Below are positions 1 to 8,459 of a stretch of DNA of 35,961 nucleotides, in pieces (position 1 is the stretch's first letter; each line of letters begins with the position of its first letter). Source of the stretch: Acidovorax sp. CF316 (GTDB lineage: Bacteria; Pseudomonadota; Gammaproteobacteria; Burkholderiales; Burkholderiaceae_C); NCBI RefSeq assembly GCF_000276605.1, contig NZ_AKJX01000262.1, forward strand, positions 1 to 35,961, given 5' to 3'. A program made the position numbers and the translations under genes. The notes under the pieces were generated by a model. That model saw only the letters and a list, made by a program, of their open reading frames with translations, had not been told where the DNA came from and made no database searches.

Positions 1-1056
1 GGCGCGCCGGACCTGTCCCCCAGCCAGTGGCAGGGCCATCTGCTGCGCTCGGCAGCCGCCGTGCGCCGCCTGCCAGCGGCGCCTGCTGAGGCCGCGGCGG
101 GCGCGCCTGCGGTCGCCGATGGGCTGGTGCAGGTCGGGCTGCCCCTGGCCGGGCGCTGGCCCGCGGCCGGGGCCCTGCTGTCTTCCGGCGTGGGCGCCCT
201 GGTCGCCGGTGCGCTGGTGCTGTCGCTGGCGATCTGGGCGAGCGTGGCCTGGGCCATGCGCTGGCTGCAGCGCTCGGTCGCCACCCTGGCCCAGCCGCTG
301 GCGGGTGCCGACGGGCCGGCCGAACACACCGATCCGGCCGAGCTGCACGAACTCTCGCGCCAGGTGCGCTCCCTGGTGCGCAGCGAGCACGACTGGGTGG
401 ACCAGCAGCGGCGCTTCCTGGCCGAGGCATCGCACCAGCTGCGCACGCCCATGGCGGTGCTGCGCACCCAGTTGCAGTCGGCCATCGATGGCACCGTGGC
501 ACCGTCCGAGGTGCTGCCGCAGATGCTGCACACCGTGGACCGCGCCACCGGCCTGGCCAACCAGCTGCTGAGCCTGACCAAGCTGGAGCAGCTCAAGCGC
601 TCGGGCGGGTTGCAGGCCACGGACATCCGCGCCTGTGCGCGCGATGCCGTGATGGAGCTGTCGCCCCTGATTGCCGCCAAGCGGCTGGATTTCGCGCTCG
701 ACGGCCCGGCGCTCGACGTGCCCGCGGACGCCGTGATGCTCGGCGAACTGCTGCGCAACCTGCTGGCCAATGCCATCCACCACACCCCGCACAACGGCGC
801 CCTGGGCATGCTGCTGCGCGACTGCGCCGGGGCGCGCGAGCTGCTGGTGTGGGACGAAGGCCCCGGCGTGGACGACGGCGTGTTCCCGCGCCTGTTCCAG
901 CCCTTCACGGCCACCAAGGGCGGCGTGGGGCTGGGGCTGTCGATCTGCCGCCAGATTGCCGAGGCCATGGGCGCCACCATCCAGATCTACAACCGCATCG
1001 ACCAGGGCAAGGTCATCGGTGTCGATGCCGTGGTGTCCTGGGGTCAGGGGCCCTGA
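1..1056 (+). CDS. Sensor histidine kinase, C-terminal part (5' truncated by window)
   Basis: The reading frame is open from the first base, so the start lies upstream; 351 codons are present. The visible part has a hydrophobic membrane segment (about 184-270), a short linker, and a HisKA dimerisation domain whose H-box reads SHQLRTP with the phospho-acceptor His codon at 433-435. The HATPase_c domain follows, with N-box LLRNLLANAIHHTP (about 751-792), G1 box DEGPGVDD and G2 box GVGLGLSI (about 925-948). It would autophosphorylate and pass phosphate to a response regulator probably encoded just upstream. The layout resembles TctE-type kinases, which often sit beside the solute transporter they control. 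Control of the ABC importer that follows is an inference from position. Confidence 0.93.
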   Translation, partial: GAPDLSPSQWQGHLLRSAAAVRRLPAAPAEAAAGAPAVADGLVQVGLPLAGRWPAAGALLSSGVGALVAGALVLSLAIWASVAWAMRWLQRSVATLAQPLAGADGPAEHTDPAELHELSRQVRSLVRSEHDWVDQQRRFLAEASHQLRTPMAVLRTQLQSAIDGTVAPSEVLPQMLHTVDRATGLANQLLSLTKLEQLKRSGGLQATDIRACARDAVMELSPLIAAKRLDFALDGPALDVPADAVMLGELLRNLLANAIHHTPHNGALGMLLRDCAGARELLVWDEGPGVDDGVFPRLFQPFTATKGGVGLGLSICRQIAEAMGATIQIYNRIDQGKVIGVDAVVSWGQGP

Positions 1057-1060
1057 CCCC
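1040..1060. repeat. 21-bp near-perfect palindrome across the kinase stop codon
   Basis: GGGGTCAGGG, one central G, then CCCTGACCCC: ten-base arms that include the TGA stop at 1054-1056. As RNA it can fold into a hairpin of about nine pairs. No T-run follows, so it is not a standard intrinsic terminator. It could be a processing or translation-termination structure, an operator, or chance in GC-rich sequence. Confidence 0.5.
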
Positions 1061-1100
1061 GGCGCTGCCCAGCAGCCATCTCCCGTTCTTCCTGTCCCTT

Positions 1101-1126
1101 GTGCGGGCCTGCAGCCAGGCCCGTGC
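1101..1126 (+). other. Stable hairpin in the leader between kinase and receptor genes
   Basis: CGGGCCTG (1104-1111) pairs perfectly with CAGGCCCG (1116-1123) around a four-base loop. G-U and G-C pairs extend the stem to 1101/1126. It ends 46 bases before the receptor start. No T-tract follows. A stem like this could limit read-through or protect the 5' end of a processed transporter mRNA, giving more receptor than kinase; that role is inferred. Confidence 0.5.
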
Positions 1127-1172
1127 GGGGCGACTGCAGTCTGCCATTTCGTTCATCCACAAGGAGACCCCC

Positions 1173-2210
1173 ATGCACACCACCCGGTACCCCTGGGCCG
1201 CCATCGCCCTCGCGGCCCTGTCCACCCTGGCCACCACGGCACAGGCGCAGGGCAGCGGCCAGCTCAACGTCATCTGCTCGGTGCAGGACGCCTGGTGCTC
1301 GATGATCGCCACCACCTTCACGCGCTCGACGGGCATCAAGGTCAACATGGTCAAGCGCGGGTCGGGCGAGGCGCTGGCCCAGCTCATCGCCGAGCGCAGC
1401 AACCCCAAGACCGACGTCTGGTTCGGCGGCACCGGCGACCCGCACATCCAGGCCGCAGAGCTGGACCTGACGCTGGAGTACAAGTCCCCCAGCCTGGGCC
1501 AGCTGCATGGCTGGGCTCAGGAGCAGGCCCGGCAATCGGCCTACCGCACGGTGGGGGTGTACTCGGGCCCGCTGGGCTTTGGCTTCAACACCGAGTTGCT
1601 GGCCAAGAAGAAGCTGGCCGCCCCCCTGTGCTGGAAGGACCTGGTCAACCCGGCCTTCAAGGGCGAGCTGCAGGTGGCCAACCCCTCGAGCTCGGGCACG
1701 GCCTACACCATGATCGCCACGCTGGTGCAACTCATGGGCGAGGACAAGGCGTTCGACTACCTCAAGGAGCTGCACCGCAACGTGAGCCAGTACACCCGCT
1801 CGGGCACCGGCCCCATCAAGGCCGTGGCGCGCGGGGAGGCGATGCTGTCCATCAGCTTCGTGCAGGATGCGCCGGGCGAGCAGATGCAGGGCTTTGCCGT
1901 GGCCACCAGCACACCATGCGAGGGCACGGGGGCCGAGGTGGGCTCCATGTCCATCATCAAGGGCACGCGCAGCCTGGACAATGCCAAGAGGTTCTACGAA
2001 TGGGCGCTGACGCCTTCGGCACAGGCACTGGCGGTGGCCGTCAAGCAGTTCCACCTGCAGTCCAACAAGGCCACGCCGCTGGACAGCAACGTCCCGGATT
2101 TCAAGAAGATCAAGTTCATCAACTACGACTACGCCAAATACGGCAAGACGGCCGAGCGCAAGCGCCTGATCGAGCGCTGGGAGCGCGACGTGAACTCCCT
2201 GTCGCGCTGA
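1173..2210 (+). CDS. ABC transporter periplasmic substrate-binding protein (Fe3+/phosphonate-type family)
   Basis: A 345-residue protein. The ATG at 1173 is chosen because AAGGAG lies seven bases upstream and the product starts with a clear signal peptide (charged start, hydrophobic core, cleavage near ALA-type TTAQA, about residue 25). The mature part has the family 1/6 extracellular binding-protein look (VICSVQDAWCSM..., then DVWFGGTGDP, NPSSSGTAYT and PIKAVARGEAML). It should bind solute in the periplasm and deliver it to the permease 19 bases downstream. Relatives are annotated as iron(III) or 2-aminoethylphosphonate receptors; the ligand cannot be settled here. The C-terminus NYDYAKYGKTAERKRLIERW resembles the phosphonate-type branch, a weak hint. 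Confidence 0.9.
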   Translation: MHTTRYPWAAIALAALSTLATTAQAQGSGQLNVICSVQDAWCSMIATTFTRSTGIKVNMVKRGSGEALAQLIAERSNPKTDVWFGGTGDPHIQAAELDLTLEYKSPSLGQLHGWAQEQARQSAYRTVGVYSGPLGFGFNTELLAKKKLAAPLCWKDLVNPAFKGELQVANPSSSGTAYTMIATLVQLMGEDKAFDYLKELHRNVSQYTRSGTGPIKAVARGEAMLSISFVQDAPGEQMQGFAVATSTPCEGTGAEVGSMSIIKGTRSLDNAKRFYEWALTPSAQALAVAVKQFHLQSNKATPLDSNVPDFKKIKFINYDYAKYGKTAERKRLIERWERDVNSLSR

Positions 2211-2229
2211 AGCGAGGAACACCCTTCCC

Positions 2230-4449
2230 ATGAAATCTCATCACAACAGCGCCATTGCCCTGTGGGCGGCGTTCGGCCTGGCGGCCTTCGTCCTGCTGCC
2301 CTGGCACATGGTTCCCGATGGCCTGTCGTCCCTGCAGGGCTGGGGCGACCTGGTGGGCGGCCACGATACCTCCACCGGCCTGGCGCAGGTGCTGCTGCAC
2401 CGCCGCCCCTGGCTGGTGGTCGCCGCGGTGGCCCTGGTACTGGGCCTGGCCGCAGCGGCCATGGCGCCCGCGCGGCGCCAGGGGCGGCTGCTGGCCTGGG
2501 CGGCAGGCCTGGGCCTGGCGGCCGTGCTGGTGCAGGGCTTTGCCATCGGCACGCCGGTGCCGGCGGATGCCGCCGCGCCGGGCCTGTCAGGTCCACAGGA
2601 GCTCGGTGCGCTGCTGGCGGGGCCGGGTGCCACGCAGCCGGGCTTCGGGCTGGGCGCCGCCATCGTGCTGGTGGCCTTGCTCACGCTGCTGGCCTTCGGC
2701 CTGGCGCGTCTGGGGGCCTTCAAGGGCGACCTGTTCGTGGCCGCTTCGGTGCTGATCGCCGGCAGCCTGCTGCTGCTCTTCGTCGCCTACCCGGTGCTGC
2801 GGGCACTCTCGGGGGCCTTCATCGATGAGGGCGGTGGCCTGGGGGTCACCGCGGCGCTGGCGCGTCTGGGGTCCGAGCGCATTTGGGGCGTCGGCTGCCT
2901 GCACTCCAACCTGCAGTGCGGCGTGGCCTGGAACACCCTGTTCCTGGGCGCCGTGATCGGTGCCGGAACCACCGTGCTGGGCACCATGCTGGCCTTGATC
3001 GAGGACCGCAGCGACTCGCGCATCCGCGGCGCGCTGCGCGTGCTTGCGCCACTGCCCATCGTCACCCCGCCGTTCGTGGTCGGGCTCGGCCTGATCCTGC
3101 TGTTCGGGCGTGCCGGCATCGTCAACCAGTTCCTGGAGTGGGCCTTCGGCATCGCGCCTTCGCGCTGGTTCTATGGGGCCTTCGGCGTGGCGTTGGCGCA
3201 GATGTTCGCCTTCACGCCCATCGCCTTCATGATCATGCGCGGCGTGGTGCAGGGCATCGGCCCGTCACTGGAAGAGGCCTCCCAGACCCTCGGCGCCTCG
3301 CGCTGGCACACCTTCTGGAAGGTGACCTTTCCGCTCATGAAACCCGGCCTGGCGAATGCCTTCCTGGTGGGCTTCATCGAGAGCATCGCCGACTTCGGCA
3401 ACCCCATCGTCGTGGGCGGGCAGTTCTCGGTGCTCTCCACCGAGGTGTTCTTCGCCATCGTGGGGGCCCAGTTCGACCAGGGCCGCGCGGCCACGCTGGC
3501 CTGGCTGCTCACCCTGTTCGCCCTGGGGGCCTTTGCCCTGCAGCGCGGTCTGCTGGGCAAGAAGAACTACACCACCCTCTCGGGCAAGGGCGATGCCGGC
3601 ATCCCCATGCGCCTGCCCGACGCCGTGCGCCGCTTTGCGCTGGCGGTGTCGGTGCCCTGGCTGCTGTTCACGGCCGTCGTCTACGTGTTTGCCTTCTGCG
3701 GCGGCTTCGTGAAGATCTGGGGGCGCGACTACACGCCCACGCTGGCGCACTTCCGCTCGGCCTTCGACATCGCCTGGGACGGGGGTCTGCAGCTGGCCGG
3801 CATCGGCTGGCCCTCGCTGATCACCACGCTCAAGCTGGCCGCCATCTCGGCACCGCTCACGGCCGCGCTCGGGCTGATGGTGGCCTGGCTGCTCACCCGG
3901 GTGCAGTTCCGCGGGCGCAACCTGTTCGAGTTCTCGGCCCTCATGGCCTTTGCCATCCCGGGCACGGTGCTGGGGGTGAGCTACATCCTGGCCTTCAACG
4001 TGCCGCCCTTCGAGCTCACCGGCACCAGCATCGTCATCGTGCTGTGCTTCGTGTTCCGCAACCTGCCGGTGGGGGTGCGCGCCGGGGTGGCCTCGTTCAA
4101 GCAGCTGGACCAGTCGCTGGAGGAAGCCTCGGTGATGCTGCGCGCAGGCACCGCCCGCACGCTGCGCACGGTGGTGCTGCCGCTGCTCAAGCCGGCGGTG
4201 GCGGCGGCGCTGACCTACAGCTTCGTGCGCTCGGTCACCACCGTGTCGGCCGTGATCTTTCTCGTCACCGCCGAGACCGAACTGGCCACCACCTTCATCA
4301 TCGGGCGGGTGGGGCAGGGCGACTACGGCGTGGCGCTGGCCTACAGCACGGTGCTGATCATCGCCATGGGCGTGGTGACCGCGGCCATCCACTGGACCGT
4401 GGGCCGCAGGAAGCTCGGCCGGCGCAACACCGCAGGCGGTGCCCAGTGA
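2230..4449 (+). CDS. ABC transporter permease, two fused inner-membrane permease domains
   Basis: 739 residues, ATG with GAGGAA about 11 bases upstream. Two binding-protein-dependent permease domains lie in one chain. Each has the EAA loop that docks on the ATPase: EEASQTLGASRWHTFWKV near residue 347 and EEASVMLRAGTARTLRTV near residue 629. A single chain therefore supplies both halves of the channel, as in FbpB/ThiP-type importers. Before the first permease domain about 190 residues carry roughly five hydrophobic segments (near 8-24, 60-78, 85-104, 138-160, 167-187), longer than the classic two-times-six helix plan. The gene sits between receptor and ATPase with short gaps, so it is an operon member. 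Confidence 0.92.
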   Translation: MKSHHNSAIALWAAFGLAAFVLLPWHMVPDGLSSLQGWGDLVGGHDTSTGLAQVLLHRRPWLVVAAVALVLGLAAAAMAPARRQGRLLAWAAGLGLAAVLVQGFAIGTPVPADAAAPGLSGPQELGALLAGPGATQPGFGLGAAIVLVALLTLLAFGLARLGAFKGDLFVAASVLIAGSLLLLFVAYPVLRALSGAFIDEGGGLGVTAALARLGSERIWGVGCLHSNLQCGVAWNTLFLGAVIGAGTTVLGTMLALIEDRSDSRIRGALRVLAPLPIVTPPFVVGLGLILLFGRAGIVNQFLEWAFGIAPSRWFYGAFGVALAQMFAFTPIAFMIMRGVVQGIGPSLEEASQTLGASRWHTFWKVTFPLMKPGLANAFLVGFIESIADFGNPIVVGGQFSVLSTEVFFAIVGAQFDQGRAATLAWLLTLFALGAFALQRGLLGKKNYTTLSGKGDAGIPMRLPDAVRRFALAVSVPWLLFTAVVYVFAFCGGFVKIWGRDYTPTLAHFRSAFDIAWDGGLQLAGIGWPSLITTLKLAAISAPLTAALGLMVAWLLTRVQFRGRNLFEFSALMAFAIPGTVLGVSYILAFNVPPFELTGTSIVIVLCFVFRNLPVGVRAGVASFKQLDQSLEEASVMLRAGTARTLRTVVLPLLKPAVAAALTYSFVRSVTTVSAVIFLVTAETELATTFIIGRVGQGDYGVALAYSTVLIIAMGVVTAAIHWTVGRRKLGRRNTAGGAQ

Positions 4450-4493
4450 CCGAGCGACGACCCGACACATCCCCGCAAACCCAAGGAGCCTCC

Positions 4494-5540
4494 ATGATCG
4501 GCATCGAATTTCGCAACATCTCCAAGCGCTACGGCAGCGCGGCCCATGCGCCCACGGTGGTCAACGGCATCAGCTTCACGGTGGAAAAGGGCACGCTCAC
4601 CACCATCCTGGGCCCCTCGGGCTGCGGCAAGACCACCACCTTGCGCATGATCGCGGGGCTGGAGACCCCGTCCTCGGGCCAGATCTTCATCGACGGCAAG
4701 GACGTGACCACGCTCGGCCCGGCCCAGCGCAACGTGAGCCTGGTGTTCCAGAGCTACGCGCTGTTCCCGCACATGAACGTGATTGACAACGTGTCCTACG
4801 GGCTGCGCATGTCCGGCCTGGCCGCGCGCGAGGCCAGCGCCAGGGCGGCCGCGATGATCGACACGGTGGGCCTCAAGGGCCTGAACGAGCGCATGCCCAG
4901 CGAGCTCTCGGGGGGCCAGCAGCAGCGCGTGGCGCTGGCCCGCGCCCTGGCGCTGGAGCCTGCGGTGCTGCTGTTCGACGAGCCGCTGTCCAACCTCGAT
5001 GCGCGGCTGCGCCGCTCCATGCGCGAAGAGATCCGCGCACTGCAGCAGCGCCTGAAGCTCACCGTGGCCTACGTCACCCACGACCAGAGCGAAGCGCTGG
5101 CGGTGAGCGACCAGATCATCGTCATGAACCAGGGCGTCATCGCCCAGCGCGGCACGCCCAGCGAGCTCTACGAGTCGCCCTGCTCGGAGTTCGTGGCCGG
5201 CTTCATGGGCGAAGCCATGCTGTTCGACGGCATGAGCAACGGCCAGGGCTATGCCGACCTGCCCCCGCTGCGCATACGCACGGCGCCCGACATGGCGGCC
5301 GGGCCGGTGAAGATCGCCGTGCGGCCCGAGGCCTGGCGCATCAACCCTGCCAGCAACGAGGGGCTGGCAGCGCGCGTGACCAAGCGCACCTACCTGGGCA
5401 ATGTCATGGAGTACACGCTGAGCACCGCACTGGGCGAGATCTTCGTGGTCTCCCCCGAGGTGGCGCGGCCCCTGAGCCCTGGCGCACCGGTGAGCCTGGA
5501 CCTGGCGGGCCACGGGGTCTCGGTGGTGGCCGCGGCCTGA
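4494..5540 (+). CDS. ABC transporter ATP-binding protein
   Basis: 348 residues. The ATG at 4494 follows AAGGAG by five bases; the open frame extends much further upstream only as a shadow inside the permease gene. All nucleotide-binding motifs are present: Walker A GPSGCGKTT (residues 40-48, Lys46), Q-loop VFQSYALFPHM, signature LSGGQQQR (138-145), Walker B LLFDEP with Asp162/Glu163, D-loop SNLDA and switch His196 in THDQSEA. The last ~100 residues form a TOBE-like domain as in iron, spermidine and phosphonate importers. It powers uptake through the fused permease. No stand-alone enzyme follows that would reveal the substrate. Confidence 0.93.
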   Translation: MIGIEFRNISKRYGSAAHAPTVVNGISFTVEKGTLTTILGPSGCGKTTTLRMIAGLETPSSGQIFIDGKDVTTLGPAQRNVSLVFQSYALFPHMNVIDNVSYGLRMSGLAAREASARAAAMIDTVGLKGLNERMPSELSGGQQQRVALARALALEPAVLLFDEPLSNLDARLRRSMREEIRALQQRLKLTVAYVTHDQSEALAVSDQIIVMNQGVIAQRGTPSELYESPCSEFVAGFMGEAMLFDGMSNGQGYADLPPLRIRTAPDMAAGPVKIAVRPEAWRINPASNEGLAARVTKRTYLGNVMEYTLSTALGEIFVVSPEVARPLSPGAPVSLDLAGHGVSVVAAA

Positions 5541-5541
5541 A

Positions 5542-5566
5542 CTGCGGGCCTGGCCGCGGCCCGCAG
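5542..5566. terminator. Hairpin between convergent ABC ATPase and VOC genes, possible bidirectional terminator
   Basis: CTGCGGGCC (5542-5550) and GGCCCGCAG (5558-5566) form a perfect nine-pair stem with a seven-base loop. It starts one base after the ATPase stop and lies in the 32-base gap before the convergent VOC gene. Position and symmetry suit a shared transcription barrier, but neither side has a strong T-run. Confidence 0.5.
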
Positions 5567-5572
5567 CCCGGC

Positions 5573-6520
5573 TCAGCTGCGCGCTGCCTCGTGGTTCACG
5601 ATGAAGTCCTCGGGCACAGCGGGCCCCCAGACGTAGAGCGAGTCCTCGGGCGGGTGGTCGGCTGCGGGCCACTGGGCGTGGGGCGCGACGTAGTCGATGT
5701 CGAACGAGTACTCGGTAAAGCTGCCCCAGGGGTCGCGCACGTAGCGAAAGTAGTTGGAGCCCAGCACGTGGCGCCCCAGGCCCCAGCCATCGGGGTAGCC
5801 GGCGACGACCATCTGCTGCGCGCCCATGCCCACGGCGTCCAGCGAGGGCACGCACCAGCTGCTGTGGTGCAGGCCCCCGGCGTGGGACTTGGCAAAGGCG
5901 ATGAGGTGGTGGTCGCTGCCGTGGGGCGTGTGCAGGAAGGCGATGATGCCGGCCGATTCGTCCGAGACCTGCAGCCCGAGCACGCCGGTGTAGAAATCCA
6001 GGGCCTCGCGCACATCGGCCGTGAACAGCAGGATGTGCGACAGGTACAGCGGCCGCGTGGCCTGCGCCGTGCTGCGGCTGGGAGCACGGCCGAAGTTGGC
6101 GGGCGCGGGCGGCACATCGCGCGGGCCCGGCGCATCGGGCGAGACCTTGGCCGCCACGCGCAGCTGGATGGGCAGGTCATCGGGGCCCTGCAACCACAGG
6201 CCCGACGGGTCGGCGCCCTCGGGCGCGGCCACGGTGGGGATGCCGCGCTCACGCAGCAGTGCGGCAAAGCGCGCCAGGTCCTGTGCATGGATGCCCAGGC
6301 TGAGCCATTCGAGCCGCTTGGGGCCGCCCTGGCCCTGCAGCACGCGCGCCCAGCGGTGCGGGTGTCCATGGGTGTAGAGCGCCAGCGCGCCGCCTTCGTC
6401 GCGCACGTCCAGGCCGAAGCTGGTGTAGAAGTGGCGCGCCACGGCGAGGTCGGGCACGCTGAACACGAACTCATCGACCGAGTGGATGGCGGGGCGGTTC
6501 GGGGGCTGTGGATTCGTCAC
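5573..6520 (-). CDS. VOC-family protein, two-domain extradiol-dioxygenase-like
   Basis: 315 residues with a GTG start at 6520, supported by AGGAGA six bases upstream and by the domain start. Two vicinal-oxygen-chelate modules are visible: residues ~12-125 and ~158-280. The second keeps the 2-His-1-carboxylate metal set of type I extradiol dioxygenases: His162 (LSHILL), His218/219 (GLHHSSW) and Glu270 (FTEYSFD), with spacing close to BphC-type enzymes. Predicted role is Fe(II)-dependent meta-cleavage of a catecholic compound, or another VOC reaction. It is the last gene of a minus-strand operon with a Bug receptor and an FAH-family hydrolase, a setting that supports aromatic degradation. No substrate can be assigned. 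Confidence 0.85.
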   Translation of the reverse strand: MTNPQPPNRPAIHSVDEFVFSVPDLAVARHFYTSFGLDVRDEGGALALYTHGHPHRWARVLQGQGGPKRLEWLSLGIHAQDLARFAALLRERGIPTVAAPEGADPSGLWLQGPDDLPIQLRVAAKVSPDAPGPRDVPPAPANFGRAPSRSTAQATRPLYLSHILLFTADVREALDFYTGVLGLQVSDESAGIIAFLHTPHGSDHHLIAFAKSHAGGLHHSSWCVPSLDAVGMGAQQMVVAGYPDGWGLGRHVLGSNYFRYVRDPWGSFTEYSFDIDYVAPHAQWPAADHPPEDSLYVWGPAVPEDFIVNHEAARS

Positions 6521-6551
6521 GGTGTGTCTCCTGTCATGGCCGGCATCCCGC

Positions 6552-7529
6552 TCATTCGGCGGTCACGCCGATCTCCTTGGCCAGACCCTGGTACAGCTGG
6601 ATCTCCGCCGCATAGAAGCGCTCGAGCTCGCGCAGGCTGTTGCCGCTGGCCAGCTCCATGCCGCTGGTCGTCACATAGGTCTGGAAATCGCTGTCCTTCA
6701 TCGCCACCGTGAGCGCCTTGTTCAGGCGCTCCACCACGTCGGCAGGGGTCTTGGTTGGCACGAGCAGCGCGATCCAGGTGCCGTAGACGAAGTCCGACAG
6801 CGCCTTGTCCGAGCCCGAGATCGTCGCCACGCGCGGCAGCTGCGGGTGCACGGCCGCGGCCGAGTTGCCGATGGCCTTGAGCTTGCCGGACTGGATCATC
6901 GACAGCGTGGCACCGCCCAGCGGCAGAAAGCTCAGGTCGATCTGCTCGCCCATCAGGTCCTGGCTGATGGGCGGCACGCCGCGGTAGGAGATCTGGGTGA
7001 GCTTGACGCCGTTCTTGCGCGCCCATTGCTCGCCCAGCAGGTGGATCATGGTGCCCGGGCCGATGTCGCCCAGGCTCAGGGGGGTGGGCGACTTCTTGGC
7101 CAGCGCGGCCAGCTCCTTGGGGCTGGACGCCGCCAGCCCCGGCCGCGCCACCAGGATGTAGGGCAGGCGCGCCACCAGCGCGATGGTGCGGAAGTCCTCG
7201 GGCTTGTAGCGTGCCGCCTTGATGGTGATGGGCGCGAGGATGGGCTCGGTCTGCGAGGCGATCAGCACCGGCACGGTGCTGCCCTGGCTGTTGAGCACCT
7301 TCTGCACACCGATGGAGCCACCCGCGCCGGGCGCGTTTTCCACGATCACGGTCTGCTCCAGCTCCTTTTGCAAGAGCGGCTGCAGCTTGCGGGCCACGCC
7401 GTCGGTGGGGTTGCCGGCAGGCTGCGGCACGATGATGCTGACCGTGCGGCCAGCCAGCTGGGCCTGGGCGGGGGCGCAGGCCAGCAGCGTTGCGGCAGCA
7501 ATGGCCAGGGGGGCAAGCAAGCGGTTCAT
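6552..7529 (-). CDS. Bug-family (tripartite tricarboxylate transporter) periplasmic receptor
   Basis: 325 residues. The ATG at 7529 is preceded by AGGAGA and opens a signal peptide (MNRLLAPLAIAAATLL..., cleavage near AQA). Family signatures are VSIIVPQPAGNPTDGVARKL and VENAPGAGGSIGVQKVL, typical of TctC/Bug receptors that bind carboxylates or aromatic acids in the periplasm. No TctA or TctB membrane gene is in the window, so it is an orphan receptor, common in this bacterial group. It lies 38 bases after the FAH-family gene and 31 bases before the VOC gene, so all three are probably co-transcribed and the ligand may be their substrate. Confidence 0.92.
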   Translation of the reverse strand: MNRLLAPLAIAAATLLACAPAQAQLAGRTVSIIVPQPAGNPTDGVARKLQPLLQKELEQTVIVENAPGAGGSIGVQKVLNSQGSTVPVLIASQTEPILAPITIKAARYKPEDFRTIALVARLPYILVARPGLAASSPKELAALAKKSPTPLSLGDIGPGTMIHLLGEQWARKNGVKLTQISYRGVPPISQDLMGEQIDLSFLPLGGATLSMIQSGKLKAIGNSAAAVHPQLPRVATISGSDKALSDFVYGTWIALLVPTKTPADVVERLNKALTVAMKDSDFQTYVTTSGMELASGNSLRELERFYAAEIQLYQGLAKEIGVTAE

Positions 7530-7567
7530 GGGGTTGTCTCCTGTCGTTCTGGTTGTTGGGTGTGTGC

Positions 7568-8437
7568 TCAGGCGGCCACGGCGCCGGCCAGCACTTCGTC
7601 GGCAATGGGGTTGCGCAGCGTGCCGATGCCCTCGATGGACACCTCGCACACGTCGCCGTCGCGCATCAGCAGGCGCGGGTTGCGCGCCCAGCCGATGCCG
7701 GCTGGCGTGCCGGCCACGATCACGTCGCCCGGGGAAAGGGTGATGGCCTCGCTGATCACGTGCACCAGCGTGGCCACGTCGAACACCATGTCGCTGGTGT
7801 TGGCCAACTGCACGGTCTGGCCGTTCAGGCGCGTTTCCAGCTTCAGGCCGCGCGCGCCAGGCGGCAGTTCGTCGGCCGTGACCACGGCGGGGCCGAAGCC
7901 GCCCGTGGCGTCGAAGGTCTTGCCCACGGTCCACTGCGGGGTCTTGAACTGGTACTCGCGCACCGAGCCATCGTTGAACACCGAGTAGCCGAACACATGG
8001 TCGAGCGCGCGGTCGAGCGGAATGTGGCGCCCGCCGGTGCCGATCACCACGGCCAGCTCGCCCTCGTAGTCCAGGCTGTCGCTGCAGGCCGGGCGCACGA
8101 TGGGTGCGTCGTGCGCGCACAGGCTGGTGGTCAGGCGCAGGAACAGCGTGGGATAGTCGGGCTGGGCGTAGGCGCTTTCCTTGGTGTGGTCGTGGTAGTT
8201 CAGGCCCACGCAGATGATCTTGTCGGGTGCCACCACGGGGGGCAGGAACTGCACCTCGGCCAGCGGCACGGGCGCGCTGGCACCGGCAACGAGTTCCTCG
8301 CGGCTGGCGCCTGCCGCCAGCTGGCGCACGAAATCGCCGACGTCGCGCGCCACGCCTTCGGGCAGGGGGCGCACCTGCTCGCCATCGAGCAGGCCGAGAC
8401 GGCGGGAACCTTGGTGGGTGAATGTGCAGAGCTTCAT
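7568..8437 (-). CDS. Fumarylacetoacetate hydrolase (FAH) family protein
   Basis: 289 residues, ATG at 8437 with AGGA upstream. The FAH fold is clear: IICVGLNYHDHTKES (about 74-88), metal ligands Glu125 and Glu127 in DYEGELAVVIG, Asp156 in FNDGSVRE, Lys173 in VGKTFD, and the C-terminal GDVIVAGTPAGIGWARNP. The family cleaves or decarboxylates 2-oxo acids or acylpyruvates, including products of aromatic ring cleavage. It is the first gene of the minus-strand operon with the Bug receptor and the VOC protein, and is divergent from a GntR regulator. Likely job: processing a ring-cleavage product. Ureidoglycolate-lyase-like or other FAH activities cannot be excluded. Confidence 0.92.
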   Translation of the reverse strand: MKLCTFTHQGSRRLGLLDGEQVRPLPEGVARDVGDFVRQLAAGASREELVAGASAPVPLAEVQFLPPVVAPDKIICVGLNYHDHTKESAYAQPDYPTLFLRLTTSLCAHDAPIVRPACSDSLDYEGELAVVIGTGGRHIPLDRALDHVFGYSVFNDGSVREYQFKTPQWTVGKTFDATGGFGPAVVTADELPPGARGLKLETRLNGQTVQLANTSDMVFDVATLVHVISEAITLSPGDVIVAGTPAGIGWARNPRLLMRDGDVCEVSIEGIGTLRNPIADEVLAGAVAA

Positions 8438-8459
8438 GGGGATGGTCCTGGTTGCGTGA

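Noticed and set aside
2883..4493. Open frame upstream of the ABC ATPase start that would make an 885-residue protein
   Set aside because: The extra part overlaps the permease gene in another frame and is Arg/Ala/Gly/His-rich; a good ribosome site and the conserved start are at 4494.
4341..5855. 504-codon minus-strand frame opposite the ATPase gene
   Set aside because: Antisense shadow, rich in Arg/Gly/His/Ala with no motif.
6486..7988. 500-codon plus-strand frame opposite the VOC, Bug and FAH genes
   Set aside because: It spans three genuine genes and their gaps on the other strand and has no domain signature; a compositional artefact.
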